Assembly: GCF_014281965.1 (NCBI RefSeq)
Contig: NZ_JACFTB010000005.1
Location: 310,001 to 374,000, forward strand
DNA length: 64,000 bases
Reading direction: 5' to 3'
Origin: Rhodococcus sp. BP22
GTDB taxonomy: Bacteria > Actinomycetota > Actinomycetes > Mycobacteriales > Mycobacteriaceae
The translations under genes and the position numbers were made by a program. Under the pieces are notes generated by a model, which was not told the origin of the DNA, searched no databases, and worked only from the letters and a program-made list of their open reading frames with translations. Positions 35,095 through 44,515 of this stretch are shown here, piece by piece (position 1 is the stretch's first letter; each line of letters starts with the position of its first letter).

Positions 35095-36108
35095 ATGGGT
35101 GAGTCGGTCGCGAGTGGCGCGGCGAAGGAGTGTGACAAGCATGGCTGGATTCGACCGATGATGCTGGCGCGACTGGACGAGTTTCAAAGAAGGCATCCAT
35201 CGGCGGGATTCCCGCTGGCCGTGGTGTACAAATTCCTCGACGACCGCGGCGGATACCTCGCTGCCCTGATCGCGTACTACGCGTTCTTGTCGCTGTTTCC
35301 GCTGTTGCTCTTGTTCACCACGCTGCTGGGCATCGTGCTCGCCGGTAATCCGGACCTGCAGGCCAGCATCCTCGACTCGGCGATGAGTCAGATACCCGTC
35401 ATCGGAGATCAACTCGGCGAACCGGACCGTCTCAGCGGCGGTGTGACGGCGATCGTCATCGGCATAGTCGGCTCGCTCTACGGCGGGCTCGGCATCTCGC
35501 TAGCCGCGCAGTACGCGATGAACACCGCTTGGTCCGTTCCGCGCAACGAGCAGCCGGACCCGCTGCGAGCACGACTGCGGGGTCTACTGCTGCTCAGCAC
35601 TGTCGGTACGGCCATCATCGGGCTGACCGTTCTCAACGCCGTTGCATCCTCCGGCGTCTTCGGGTTTGCAGGTGGCACGCTGGCCCTGATCGGCGCCGTC
35701 GTAGTCAACGCCGTGGTCTTCTCCGCAGCATTCAGAATCGGAACGCCCCGCCCGCTGACCCTCCGGAACGTACTGCCGGGGGCAATCGTCGCCGCAGTGC
35801 TCTGGCAGGCATTGCAAGCGTTCGGAGGAATCTACATTCGATATGTGGTGGGCAACGTCAGCACCAGTAACGGAGTCTTCGCGATCGTGCTCGGCTTGCT
35901 CGGATTCCTTTATGTAGCATCGGTACTCATCGTTCTCTGTATCGAGATCAATGCCGTTCGAGTCGACGGACTGCATCCCCGTGCGCTACTGACGCCGTTC
36001 ACAGACAATGTCGAACTCACCGAGGGGGACAAGAAGTCCTACACCGGCCAGGCAGAAGCGCAGCGGAACAAGGGGTTTCAGGACATCGTCGTCACCTACG
36101 AAGACTAG
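35095..36108 (+). CDS. YihY/BrkB family inner-membrane protein
   Basis: The 337 residues have the YihY pattern: a first amphipathic region (FPLAVVYKFLDDRGGYLAAL), then IAYYAFLSLFPLLLLFTTLL and six membrane helices in all. The loops contain AQYAMNTAWSVPR and GIYIRYVVGN. A GTG at 35089 and a later ATG are alternative starts. The family was once called ribonuclease BN, but this is not supported; function remains uncertain, probably envelope-related. The C-terminal 40 residues are charged and cytoplasmic. Confidence 0.87.
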   Translation: MGESVASGAAKECDKHGWIRPMMLARLDEFQRRHPSAGFPLAVVYKFLDDRGGYLAALIAYYAFLSLFPLLLLFTTLLGIVLAGNPDLQASILDSAMSQIPVIGDQLGEPDRLSGGVTAIVIGIVGSLYGGLGISLAAQYAMNTAWSVPRNEQPDPLRARLRGLLLLSTVGTAIIGLTVLNAVASSGVFGFAGGTLALIGAVVVNAVVFSAAFRIGTPRPLTLRNVLPGAIVAAVLWQALQAFGGIYIRYVVGNVSTSNGVFAIVLGLLGFLYVASVLIVLCIEINAVRVDGLHPRALLTPFTDNVELTEGDKKSYTGQAEAQRNKGFQDIVVTYED

Positions 36109-36123
36109 CGGGTGCTTGTACGC

Positions 36124-36543
36124 CTACGCAGACGTGACCGAGTCGCCGAGTAGCGAGGACAGAATCCGCGCCAAGGTAGCGAGGTCTGCCTCGTTCAGGG
36201 CGTTCAGGGCCGCAGGCGGTGTTCGAAGGACATCGTTCGCCACGCGCGCGAGTTCACGACCGGAGTCGGTGAGGGCCACGACGCGTCGACGTCGGTCGAA
36301 CGGGTCCTCCGTGCGTTCGAGGTGGCCTCTGGCTTCCAGGTCACGAAGGGCGATCGACAGGTACGGCGGATCGGAGCCGAGCTGTTCGGCGAGTTCGCCC
36401 GCCGAGAGCGGTCCGTGCAGGAGCCGTCGGAGAACTTTCGTTCTGAAGAAGCTCTCGCCGGTCGCGGCGACGACGGCGCGGTGTGGATCGGACACCTCGA
36501 GAACGAGCTTGCGCAGGTCGGACCAGACATCGGGGGCGTTCAC
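36124..36543 (-). CDS. MarR family transcriptional regulator
   Basis: The 139-residue product has the MarR winged helix: GPLSAGELAEQLGSDPPYLS, LRDLEARGHLERTEDPFD and RRRVVALTDSGRELA. GTG 36543 overlaps the stop of the MFS gene by 4 bases, with GAAGGAG upstream. It probably represses the efflux operon it belongs to. A candidate operator is the repeat at 37981-37994 in front of the MFS gene. Confidence 0.88.
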   Translation of the reverse strand: MNAPDVWSDLRKLVLEVSDPHRAVVAATGESFFRTKVLRRLLHGPLSAGELAEQLGSDPPYLSIALRDLEARGHLERTEDPFDRRRRVVALTDSGRELARVANDVLRTPPAALNALNEADLATLARILSSLLGDSVTSA

Positions 36544-37964
36544 GAGACCAACTCCTTCGAGCGGGAGGCGACGGCGTGTGCGGTACCGCGCGCCCACCCT
36601 CCGGTGGTGACGACGGCCAGAATCAGAACCACGACACCGGCGCACAACAGGACTGTCCAGGCCGGTCTCGCAGCGTCGACGAAACCGTCCTCGAAGCTGC
36701 CGACCAGACCTGCGGTCACAATCGATCCGACGACCGCGACTCCGAGCGATTGGCCGACCTGTCGGCTCGTCGACGCGATCGCGGATGCGACGCCGGCCTG
36801 GCTGCGTGGCATGCCCGATATTGCGGTGTTGGTGATGGGGGCGTTCACCACACCGAAGCCGATACCGAAAATGATGTACGCCACCGCAAGCCAGCCGAAG
36901 GACGTGTCCGCAGTCAGACGGGTGAGCATCGTGGCAGAGACGATGAATCCCATCCCGGCGACCACCAGTGAGATGCGTGGCCCGCGGGATCCGGTGATAC
37001 GTCCGGAGATCGGGGCGAAAACGAGGGTCATCAAGGCCATCGGCAACGTGTACAGGCCGGCGTGCAGTGGGGAGTAGCCGCGGACATCCTGCAGGTACAA
37101 GGTGTTGAGGAACAGGAAGCCACCCAGCGACGCGAAGGAGCACACGGCGATGATCGTGGCGCCGCTGAACGGGACGCTGCGAAAGAACGACAGTTCGATG
37201 AGCGGTTCGGTGCGTCTGGACTCCGTCAGGATCAGCCCGACGAGTGATGCGAGGGTCACCGCGCCCGTCGTGAGGATGAGAAGGGAGGTCCAGCCCTTTG
37301 CCGATCCCTCGATGATCGTGAACACCAGACCGGCGAGCAACGCGATCATGAGGATCTGTCCCGCGGGATCGAATTTGCGCGCATGGAGTGCCTTGGATTC
37401 CGGGACGTACTTCCACGTCAGTGCCAACGCGAGAAGTCCGATCGGTACGTTCACCCAGAAGATCGATTGCCACCCTGCCGACGTCACGAGCACCCCGCCC
37501 AGCAACGGCCCCGCGGCCATCGACACGCCGACGACTCCACCCCAGACGCCGATTGCGCCTGCGCGTTCCTTGGGGTTGTCGAACGTGTTGGTGATGATCG
37601 ACATTGCGACCGGATTCATCATCGATCCGCCGACGGCCTGAATCATGCGGAATGCCACCAACCAGCCCAGTGACGGCGCGACACTGCACAGTAGCGATCC
37701 GATGATGAAGGATCCGGTGCCGATCATGAAGATCCTCTTGCGCCCGAAACGATCCGCGGAAGAGCCGCCGAGCATCAGCAGCGAAGCCAGGACGAGGGTG
37801 TACGCGTCGATGATCCATTGGAGACCGGTCACCGACGAGTTCAGCTCGGCCCGAATCGACGGAAGTGCGACGTTGACGATGGTGTTGTCGATGCTGACCA
37901 GGAAGAGGCTGAGGCAGCAGATGCCGAGAACGAGGTATCGGCGCTGTGACGAAGGTTCTGTCAT
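36540..37964 (-). CDS. MFS drug-efflux transporter, DHA2 (14-TMS) family
   Basis: ATG 37964 (MTEPSSQRRYLVLGIC) gives 474 residues with about 14 membrane helices; an in-frame ATG at 37988 lies inside the operator-like repeat. The motifs are DNTIVNVALPSIRAEL (motif D1 region), GSSADRFGRKRIF (motif A) and GAIGVWGGVVGVSMAAGPLLGG (motif C, antiporter). Such proton antiporters export hydrophobic drugs or dyes. It forms an operon with the MarR regulator downstream. Confidence 0.9.
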   Translation of the reverse strand: MTEPSSQRRYLVLGICCLSLFLVSIDNTIVNVALPSIRAELNSSVTGLQWIIDAYTLVLASLLMLGGSSADRFGRKRIFMIGTGSFIIGSLLCSVAPSLGWLVAFRMIQAVGGSMMNPVAMSIITNTFDNPKERAGAIGVWGGVVGVSMAAGPLLGGVLVTSAGWQSIFWVNVPIGLLALALTWKYVPESKALHARKFDPAGQILMIALLAGLVFTIIEGSAKGWTSLLILTTGAVTLASLVGLILTESRRTEPLIELSFFRSVPFSGATIIAVCSFASLGGFLFLNTLYLQDVRGYSPLHAGLYTLPMALMTLVFAPISGRITGSRGPRISLVVAGMGFIVSATMLTRLTADTSFGWLAVAYIIFGIGFGVVNAPITNTAISGMPRSQAGVASAIASTSRQVGQSLGVAVVGSIVTAGLVGSFEDGFVDAARPAWTVLLCAGVVVLILAVVTTGGWARGTAHAVASRSKELVS

Positions 37965-37980
37965 ATGGGCCGCCCGATAG

Positions 37981-37994
37981 TTGTACACCTACAA
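37981..37994. promoter_or_regulatory. putative MarR operator upstream of the MFS gene
   Basis: TTGTA-CACC-TACAA is a perfect 5-base inverted repeat with a 4-base spacer. It lies 17-30 bases upstream of the preferred MFS start at 37964. Size and position fit a MarR dimer site giving autoregulation of the MFS-marR operon. Confidence 0.5.
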
Positions 37995-38039
37995 ATGTTA
38001 GATCGAGTATGAATACTCGGGGCGTGCGAATGCAAGCGG

Positions 38040-39161
38040 CTAGTTCGAGGTTCCCTGATCGAGGACCTGCCAGAGCGGATCGCTCGGCCCGATGTCGAAC
38101 GTGCACTCGGTCGGTCTCGCATCCGGAACGAACGCCCACAGCAGTGCCCCAGCGGTGCCTGCCGCCCGCTGACCGTCGATTTTCGTCTCGATGTGCGCGG
38201 CGCGATCTGCCGTATCCGTGCAGGATCCCGCGAGTTCCCCGATCTCGGCCACCAAGAGGGGCTTGCCGACCTCTGCCGTTTGGGTGATCCGACGCTGGAG
38301 TCCGTTCCACTGATCGCCGGGCAGTGCGACCCCGTCGGCGCCGTAGTCGTGGTACTGAAGAACATCGACGGCGGGTGACTGTGCCAGGTAGCGGTATTCT
38401 TCGCCTTGGCTTCCACATTGGCCGCCGCCGGTGAGCCCGGCGGTGATCAAGGTCCGAGGATCGAGGGTGCGCACCCGTGCGCCGGCGGTATCGAAGAAAC
38501 TGCGTAGAACGTCATCTGCGTCGGAGGTACAGGTTCGATTCTCCCAGGAACAATTCGCGTCGGTGCAGGTGCTCGTTTCCGGTTCGCCGACGAGTTCCCA
38601 CGCGGCAAGTGCAGGTGAGTCCTTCCAGCGCGCGACGGCGGTGTCGGACCACTGCTCGAAGCTCAGAAGTGCAGTTGCGGTGGGGGAAGGCGGTGGCGTC
38701 GTCCAGCCGTCGATGTACCACTGTCGGTCCTTGAAGGCGTTGTCTTCGCACGCCCCGTCCTGCGGTGACAAGACTGGGATCAGAAGTTGATCGTGCGCTT
38801 CGGCCGCGGCGAAGACTGCGTCCATGGGACCGAAGTCGAGGTTGCCGGTGAAACTGTTGATCGCGAGAGCTTGAAACGCGTCGAAGCGCGTCAGTGAGTG
38901 TGCGGGCAGCGCCGCGAAGTAGCTGTCGAGATCGACCATGGCCCCGCATCCGGCATTGACGGACCAATCCGTCGCGAGCTGGTAGGCATTGAATCCCGTC
39001 GGCCACCACGGTGCGCCGTCGAGTGTCAGTCCGTCGGCGCCCGCGCTCACGCGAGCTCCCGGCGACGGCGCAGCGTCTGTCGGTACTGCACCGGTGACGG
39101 TGACGAGGAGTCCCGCGAGTGCCACGGCGGCGACTCGACGGAAACGAACCATACTCGGCAT
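38040..39161 (-). CDS. secreted glycoside hydrolase, GH5-like (cellulase/mannanase type)
   Basis: The 373-residue protein begins with a Sec signal peptide (VRFRRVAAVALAGLLVTVTG, cleavage near AVPTDAAPS). The barrel has WWPTGFNAYQLATDW, E193 in AAWELVGEPET as the likely acid/base and E306 in PLLVAEIGEL as the likely nucleophile, the Glu pair of clan GH-A. Several Cys pairs suggest disulphides outside the cell. It is divergent from the BcsB-like polysaccharide operon and probably trims or releases that polymer, as cellulases do in cellulose operons. Start 39152 is equally possible. Confidence 0.75.
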   Translation of the reverse strand: MPSMVRFRRVAAVALAGLLVTVTGAVPTDAAPSPGARVSAGADGLTLDGAPWWPTGFNAYQLATDWSVNAGCGAMVDLDSYFAALPAHSLTRFDAFQALAINSFTGNLDFGPMDAVFAAAEAHDQLLIPVLSPQDGACEDNAFKDRQWYIDGWTTPPPSPTATALLSFEQWSDTAVARWKDSPALAAWELVGEPETSTCTDANCSWENRTCTSDADDVLRSFFDTAGARVRTLDPRTLITAGLTGGGQCGSQGEEYRYLAQSPAVDVLQYHDYGADGVALPGDQWNGLQRRITQTAEVGKPLLVAEIGELAGSCTDTADRAAHIETKIDGQRAAGTAGALLWAFVPDARPTECTFDIGPSDPLWQVLDQGTSN

Positions 39162-39423
39162 ATCGCAGATGATAGGCCTGTGTATTGACAGTCGGTACAT
39201 TCGCTCCCGTTGAATGGCATATCGACCGTCAAATAATTCTTCGATCCCGCAATTCCAACCATACTGGTCGCTGGGATTGTTTATCTCCACGCTTTTCAGG
39301 GGTCCCCTCACCTGGTCACGGTCGGTAACGATAAATTCGATAAACATCGAGGACTCTTCACTCCTGATCGGTCATAATAATTCTCGAGAGATGCCACTTC
39401 CACCTAAAGGGCCGGACTATTTG
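39162..39423. promoter_or_regulatory. divergent promoter region between glycosidase and polysaccharide operon
   Basis: The 262 bases are distinctly less GC-rich than the flanking genes (for example 39220-39420). The plus frame is open through them, but the residues look non-coding. It most likely holds two promoters and regulatory DNA; no clear repeat was recognised. Confidence 0.4.
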
Positions 39424-41463
39424 ATGTCGTCGACTATTGGTGTGCCTTCACGCTGTAATGCTCGAATAGCCGCGATCGGTGGGATCGTTGCGATTATGGT
39501 CCTTTCTTCCGTACCTGGAATCGCGCACGCGCAGGACGCGGACGCGGAAGAGACGGATCCGATCTCGCTGTCCCTCAGCGAGACCGGCCTAGGTAGTTCG
39601 ATTGCACTGAATGGGCAGAGTGGCCGTACTCAGATCACCGTGCCGGTGCCACCGGGTACCGGGCCGTCGTCGTTGAACGCGGTGCTCACCGTCCCGGCCT
39701 GGCTCGATCGAGGTTGGATCGATGTGGAGTCCGGCAACCGGCCCATCTCACGTGTCGCGCTCGGGGGTGACGCACCGACCATCCCTGTCTCCATCCCGCT
39801 GGCAGCAGTTCCAGTTGTCGACGGAGCTGTGACCCTCGATCTCGCGTCGACGCTGATTCCCGACGCGGGCTTCTGCCCGAATGTCCTCGACGCGCAGCTG
39901 CGACTCCTCGACGCCAGAGTCGATTTCACCGGTGTGCCGTCGATCCCGCGCACGATCTCCGAGTTCCTGCCGCCGGTACTTCGGCAGCTCACAGTGTTCA
40001 TGCCTGCCCAGCCCAACCGCGACATGATCTCCGCAGTGTTGACACTGACGACTTCGGTGATCGACTACTACGGTGCGCAGCCCGTTCGGGTCCTCGTGCG
40101 TCCGGACACCGAATTGCAGGGGTCGCAACCGGACAAGGCGTTCGAACGGTCCGTCGTCGTGGCCGAAAACAAGGACGCCGGAGCAGAACTGATCTTTCCC
40201 ATCGATCAATCACCTCCACGGCTGTTCGTCACCGGTAGCGGTACGGCGCTGACCGATCAAACTCGATTGATCACCAGCAGCATCTCCGAGTTGGCGGTGA
40301 CGACCAAAGCACTCGCGGGGGCGTCGGCTCCTCGCGCTGTCCTTGCGCCGGACTCGACGACACTCGACGATCTCGGAATCGGGACTGTCACCGGGAAGGG
40401 CGACACCACCGCAACTGCGTCTCTCACGCTCGATCAAGCGCGCCTCGGCCGCTCGGTCTCGGACGTGTCGCTGCATCTGACCGGAAATTACACACCGGGC
40501 GTCGGATCGATCACTGCCGGAGTGGGAGGCAAGACGATCGCATCGTGGTCCGCCGACGATTCGGGTCGGTTGGATCAGTGGGTCGAGATCCCGAACGCCG
40601 AGCTGCGGAAAGCTATCACCCTCGACGTCAGCGTCGAGCACCCCTCGGATTCGGCCGCCGGATGTGACACGCAGGCAGCGTCGACCATCACGATCGACGG
40701 TTCCACTGTCGTCCGATCCGGACCTTCCTCGACGCCGGCTCCGCTGGGATTCGGATCGCTGCCGCAAGCCTTGATGCCGCAGTTCGACGTAGCGATGACC
40801 CAGGAAACCTTCGCCGATACCGCCCGTGCCGTCTCGGTCGTGACCGGACTGCAGCGCCTGTCCGCCAGGCCGATCATGCCGCAGGTCGTTTCTCTCGACG
40901 ACGCGCTCGCCAGCTCCGACCCGGCCGTCGTGATTGCCGCAGACGGCGGTCTACCGGACTCGCTCACGTTGCCGTTGTCCTCGTCCGGAGCTACCACGTT
41001 CTCGATCGCAACGCAGGAATCAGACTCCGAATCAGACTCGGAGACCAGCTCCTCGCTCACCGTCGATCCAGGGGTGTCTTACGCCAGCCTGCAGGTGACT
41101 ACGACCGAGAACAACCAGGCACTGTTGGTGGCATCGTCGACAGGCAAAGGGGGCCGGCTCGACGCACTTCTGGGTTGGCTCGACGCCGATCCGTCGCGTT
41201 GGTTCGGCCGCAGCGGCGACATTCTCTTCGCTGCACCGGGAATCGAGCCGGTGTCGTTGTCGAGCGGGGACCTGGCAGGGGAGTCATCGGGGGAGTCGAC
41301 GGAGGCCAGCGGGTCCGGCGTCGATCGCCTGAGCGTGACGCTTCTCGGAATTGCCGGCGCAGTATTGCTCGTCGCTCTCGTAGGAGCGGTCGTCCTCGTT
41401 GTGCGCTCTCGCCGCTCTGGTCGCCGTCGCCACCGCCGCCGCGACGATTCACCGCCGTCATGA
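39424..41463 (+). CDS. BcsB-like membrane-anchored polysaccharide synthase subunit
   Basis: ATG 39424 gives 679 residues with a signal peptide (IAAIGGIVAIMVLSSVPGIA, then HAQDADAEE). A large extracytoplasmic beta-rich part follows, with jelly-roll-like elements (LSLSETGLGSSIALNG, ASLTLDQARLGRSVSDVSL). A single C-terminal helix VTLLGIAGAVLLVALVGAVV and an Arg-rich tail complete it. This is the architecture of BcsB, the partner of the cellulose synthase catalytic subunit. A short SESDSE repeat lies near 41021. It heads an operon whose third gene is a cellulose-synthase-like GT2. Similarity to BcsB is judged from layout and is moderate. Confidence 0.65.
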   Translation: MSSTIGVPSRCNARIAAIGGIVAIMVLSSVPGIAHAQDADAEETDPISLSLSETGLGSSIALNGQSGRTQITVPVPPGTGPSSLNAVLTVPAWLDRGWIDVESGNRPISRVALGGDAPTIPVSIPLAAVPVVDGAVTLDLASTLIPDAGFCPNVLDAQLRLLDARVDFTGVPSIPRTISEFLPPVLRQLTVFMPAQPNRDMISAVLTLTTSVIDYYGAQPVRVLVRPDTELQGSQPDKAFERSVVVAENKDAGAELIFPIDQSPPRLFVTGSGTALTDQTRLITSSISELAVTTKALAGASAPRAVLAPDSTTLDDLGIGTVTGKGDTTATASLTLDQARLGRSVSDVSLHLTGNYTPGVGSITAGVGGKTIASWSADDSGRLDQWVEIPNAELRKAITLDVSVEHPSDSAAGCDTQAASTITIDGSTVVRSGPSSTPAPLGFGSLPQALMPQFDVAMTQETFADTARAVSVVTGLQRLSARPIMPQVVSLDDALASSDPAVVIAADGGLPDSLTLPLSSSGATTFSIATQESDSESDSETSSSLTVDPGVSYASLQVTTTENNQALLVASSTGKGGRLDALLGWLDADPSRWFGRSGDILFAAPGIEPVSLSSGDLAGESSGESTEASGSGVDRLSVTLLGIAGAVLLVALVGAVVLVVRSRRSGRRRHRRRDDSPPS

Positions 41464-43022
41464 CCGCCGATGCCGAGGCCGGACCCGACAACACCGGGGA
41501 AGGGGACTCGAGCAGCGACGACGTCGAACATCTCGATTCAGCACCGGAGAAAACGGGATGGACGGCGCACCCGGCCACGATGATCGTGCTTCGGTGGCTT
41601 CTGCTCACCGGGTGCGTCGTGGTCGCGTTCTTCCCCACCTGGAAGCGGGTGTTGGAGGAAGCCACGAACGGCGCCATCACCGCATACATTTTCGTGCTCC
41701 CGTTCCTGGCGGCTGTGGCCGCGCAGGGGGTGGCTCGCCGCCGGGCCGGAGAGCTGCCGATTCACGATCGACAGACCGACGTCATTGTCGGCGGTCTCGC
41801 GTTGCTGGCATCGATCGCCGTCAAAGCCTTGTGGTTGCCGCGTTACTCCGAGCAGTACGCACTCGCGCACCTCGATATCCTGTCGGCGTTGGTGTTCTTC
41901 TTCGGCGGCGCGATCCTGTTGTTCGGTCTTCGGCCGGTCGGCCGATTCTGGTCGGTGTGGTTGCTGCTGCTGGCATTGAGCCCGTTGATGTATCGGTTGG
42001 TCGCCATCAACGTCGGTGGAAGCCGATTCGCCTACGGAGCAGTGCTGGTGGTGTTGGGCGGGGTCGCAGGTGCGATAGCTGTCGGTCGTACTCGTCGTAG
42101 GGCGTGGCTCGGATTCGTCTGCACGGTGGCGACGGGGTTTGCGGTGCTGGCGTTCATCTTGGCCCTCTGGCCTCGAATCGATGTCGTTCTGATGCAACTC
42201 ATCCCGACGGTCGGTGCCTCGATGGTGATCGGGGTGGGATTCTATTTGCTCTCCCGGCGCGGTGAGAGCAAGAAACCGTTGCCGAAGGGCATGTCCTCGT
42301 CTTCGGCGAAACGGTCTCCGAGTTCGGCGATCATGGTGATCGTTGCTGCGGTGATCCTGCTCTTTCTGCCGCTGCCCGAGACAACGGTCATCCCGGATAC
42401 CGCCGGCCCTCCGGGATCGACGTCCGTGCCGTTGGTTCCGCCGACCGGGTGGAACCGGACAGCGCTCCAATCGTACGACTGGGTGCGCTCGTACTTCGGT
42501 CAAACAGCGACGCTGACCCGGCAGACGATGAAAGCCGAAGACGGAAACCCCGAATGGGACATCCAATCACGACCACGAACTGTCGTCGTGGACGTCCTCT
42601 CCACCACCAACCGAGCCAGCTTGGCGATCTATCCGGAAAGCACTCTGTATCGGCTGAGCAATACCCGCACCAGCGCTCCACTGCAGGTGCCCCTCGGGCA
42701 CGGAGTGACCGGAACCCTGTACACCTCGGTCAGCGACGCATTGTTGTTGACCTGGACAAAATTGGTCTTCACCTGGGTACGCGGCGACGTCACCCAGCGG
42801 GTGACGATCATCAGCGTGGACAATCACGAGGACGGCGCTTCATTCCCCAGGCCGATACCGTCGATGGCGTCGAACGTCGGTACCAGTCTCGCAACATTCC
42901 TTCGCGGCAATTCCATCATCGCCGACACCGAACCGGAGTACAAAGACCGCACGCTGCTGGCCTCGTTCGGTACCGGTCTCGTTCGGGCGCAATGGAAAAC
43001 CGATACCCGAGGTGGACAGTGA
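41460..43022 (+). CDS. polytopic membrane protein of the polysaccharide locus, family unknown
   Basis: ATG 41460 overlaps the preceding stop by 4 bases. The 520 residues have an acidic N-terminus, then about nine membrane helices (VLRWLLLTGCVVVAFF, AYIFVLPFLAAVAAQGV, ILSALVFFFGGAILLFGL and others). A final soluble part of roughly 170 residues (YFGQTATLTRQTMKAE, then LTWTKLVFTWVRGDV) is probably outside. The plan of helices plus a C-terminal EpsI-like part recalls exosortase-type proteins, but the ACSG-type catalytic Cys motif is absent. Its role in assembly or export of the polymer is inferred from position only. Confidence 0.6.
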   Translation: MTADAEAGPDNTGEGDSSSDDVEHLDSAPEKTGWTAHPATMIVLRWLLLTGCVVVAFFPTWKRVLEEATNGAITAYIFVLPFLAAVAAQGVARRRAGELPIHDRQTDVIVGGLALLASIAVKALWLPRYSEQYALAHLDILSALVFFFGGAILLFGLRPVGRFWSVWLLLLALSPLMYRLVAINVGGSRFAYGAVLVVLGGVAGAIAVGRTRRRAWLGFVCTVATGFAVLAFILALWPRIDVVLMQLIPTVGASMVIGVGFYLLSRRGESKKPLPKGMSSSSAKRSPSSAIMVIVAAVILLFLPLPETTVIPDTAGPPGSTSVPLVPPTGWNRTALQSYDWVRSYFGQTATLTRQTMKAEDGNPEWDIQSRPRTVVVDVLSTTNRASLAIYPESTLYRLSNTRTSAPLQVPLGHGVTGTLYTSVSDALLLTWTKLVFTWVRGDVTQRVTIISVDNHEDGASFPRPIPSMASNVGTSLATFLRGNSIIADTEPEYKDRTLLASFGTGLVRAQWKTDTRGGQ

Positions 43023-44515
43023 GCACCACACCGCGGACGCCGCCGCGCGTCGGTGAGGAGACAGAGCAGTTTCGCGCAGAGGCGCTCGACGACGCCATCA
43101 ACGGACTCGCCCGACGAAATCCATTGGCGTCGGCTGCGATTGCCTTCGTGCCGTGGCAGAAGTACACCGCCATCTCCATCGCCGTTCTCACTCTGGTGAG
43201 CGCCCTGCTGAATCCTGTTCCGACACTGCTGGTATTGACGGTGTTGTGCACGCTGGGTTATCTGGCGATGATGTTCGACCGCCTGTTGATCTTCTCCCGA
43301 GGGCTGGATGCGACAGCGATCGTGACGGTCACCGATGAGCAAGCACTCGCGATTCCGGACGAACTTCTCCCCGCGTACACGATTTTGGTCCCGGCGTACA
43401 ACGAGCCCGAGGTTGTCGGCGACCTCATCGCCGCCATGACCAACCTGAACTATCCGCCGGACAAACTACAAGTTCTGCTGCTGTTGGAAGAGGACGACGA
43501 CGTCACCATCGACGCGGCGGCGCGCAGCGGAGTCAGCCAGATCGTGGAGGTAATCCTCGTCCCTGCCGGCGACCCTCGTACCAAACCGAAGGCCTGCAAC
43601 TACGGACTGCATTTTGCGACCGGAACCATTGTCACGATCTTCGACGCCGAAGATCTCCCCGAACCTCTGCAGCTGCGTAGGGTCATCGCCGCGTTCGACC
43701 GTCTGCCCGATACCGTGGCCTGCGTACAAGCAAAGTTGGCATTCCACAACGGCTCTCAGAATCTGCTGACCGGATGGTTCACCGCGGACTACGCGCTGTG
43801 GTTCGGCTACTTGCTCCCCGGTTTGATGCGCAGCACCTCACCGATTCCGTTGGGCGGCACCTCCAATCATCTCCGGCGTGACGTCATCGAGCAGGTAGGC
43901 GCGTGGGACGGCTTCAACGTCACCGAGGATGCCGATCTCGGAGTGCGTATCGCCGCATCCGGTTACTCCACCGCGGTACTGGATTCGATCACACTCGAGG
44001 AAGCGAACAGTGACCCGATCAACTGGGTCAGACAGCGTTCACGCTGGTACAAGGGTTACCTTCAGACGTGGTTGGTGCATATGCGTCGACCCGTCGCTAC
44101 CGTGCGTGCGCTGGGCCCGGTCGGCACCTACCGGTTGACGTTGTTGTTGGCGGGTACTCCGATCAGTGCCTGCATCAACATGATCTTCTGGTTCACCACT
44201 GCCGCTTGGATTCTCGGGCAACCAGCACTCGTGGCCGCACTGTTCCCGCCGTACATCTACTACTTCTCGCTGGTGTCACTGATCATCGGCAACGTCGCCA
44301 CCATCTACATGTACCTGATCGCCAGTCGGGAAAGCGACAACGCTTACCTTCTCGTTCCGAGTCTGACGATGCCGCTGTACTGGGTGATGATGAGCGTTGC
44401 TGCAATCAAGGGATGCTGGCAGCTCATTCGGAACCCGTCGTACTGGGAGAAGACCTTTCACGGACTGAACACGCCGACCGCGGCAGCCGTCGAGACCGAA
44501 GAGGCTCTTCCGTGA
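43019..44515 (+). CDS. family 2 glycosyltransferase, cellulose-synthase-like
   Basis: GTG 43019 overlaps the preceding stop (GTGA) and gives 498 residues. The GT-A core has YTILVPAYNEPEVVGDL, DAED at 209-212, TED with D304 as the catalytic base and Q339-R-S-R-W343 (QRSRWYKG), the QxxRW motif of processive beta-glycan synthases. Two helices precede the core and three or four follow. There is no PilZ domain, so direct c-di-GMP control is unlikely. It probably makes a beta-linked glucan or related polymer across the membrane with the BcsB-like partner. Confidence 0.88.
   Translation: MSTTPRTPPRVGEETEQFRAEALDDAINGLARRNPLASAAIAFVPWQKYTAISIAVLTLVSALLNPVPTLLVLTVLCTLGYLAMMFDRLLIFSRGLDATAIVTVTDEQALAIPDELLPAYTILVPAYNEPEVVGDLIAAMTNLNYPPDKLQVLLLLEEDDDVTIDAAARSGVSQIVEVILVPAGDPRTKPKACNYGLHFATGTIVTIFDAEDLPEPLQLRRVIAAFDRLPDTVACVQAKLAFHNGSQNLLTGWFTADYALWFGYLLPGLMRSTSPIPLGGTSNHLRRDVIEQVGAWDGFNVTEDADLGVRIAASGYSTAVLDSITLEEANSDPINWVRQRSRWYKGYLQTWLVHMRRPVATVRALGPVGTYRLTLLLAGTPISACINMIFWFTTAAWILGQPALVAALFPPYIYYFSLVSLIIGNVATIYMYLIASRESDNAYLLVPSLTMPLYWVMMSVAAIKGCWQLIRNPSYWEKTFHGLNTPTAAAVETEEALP

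Noticed and set aside
36124..38418. Minus-strand open frame of 764 codons spanning the MFS gene
   Set aside because: Only its last 139 codons are real (MarR). The rest is an out-of-frame shadow of the MFS transporter, rich in Arg and His.
41021..41045. Short tandem repeat coding SESDSE in the BcsB-like gene
   Set aside because: Only about two units; ordinary low-complexity linker before the membrane anchor, no sign of phase variation.
41460..43022. Exosortase/archaeosortase call for the 520-residue membrane protein
   Set aside because: The plan is suggestive, but the catalytic Cys motif and the Arg/His partners could not be found.
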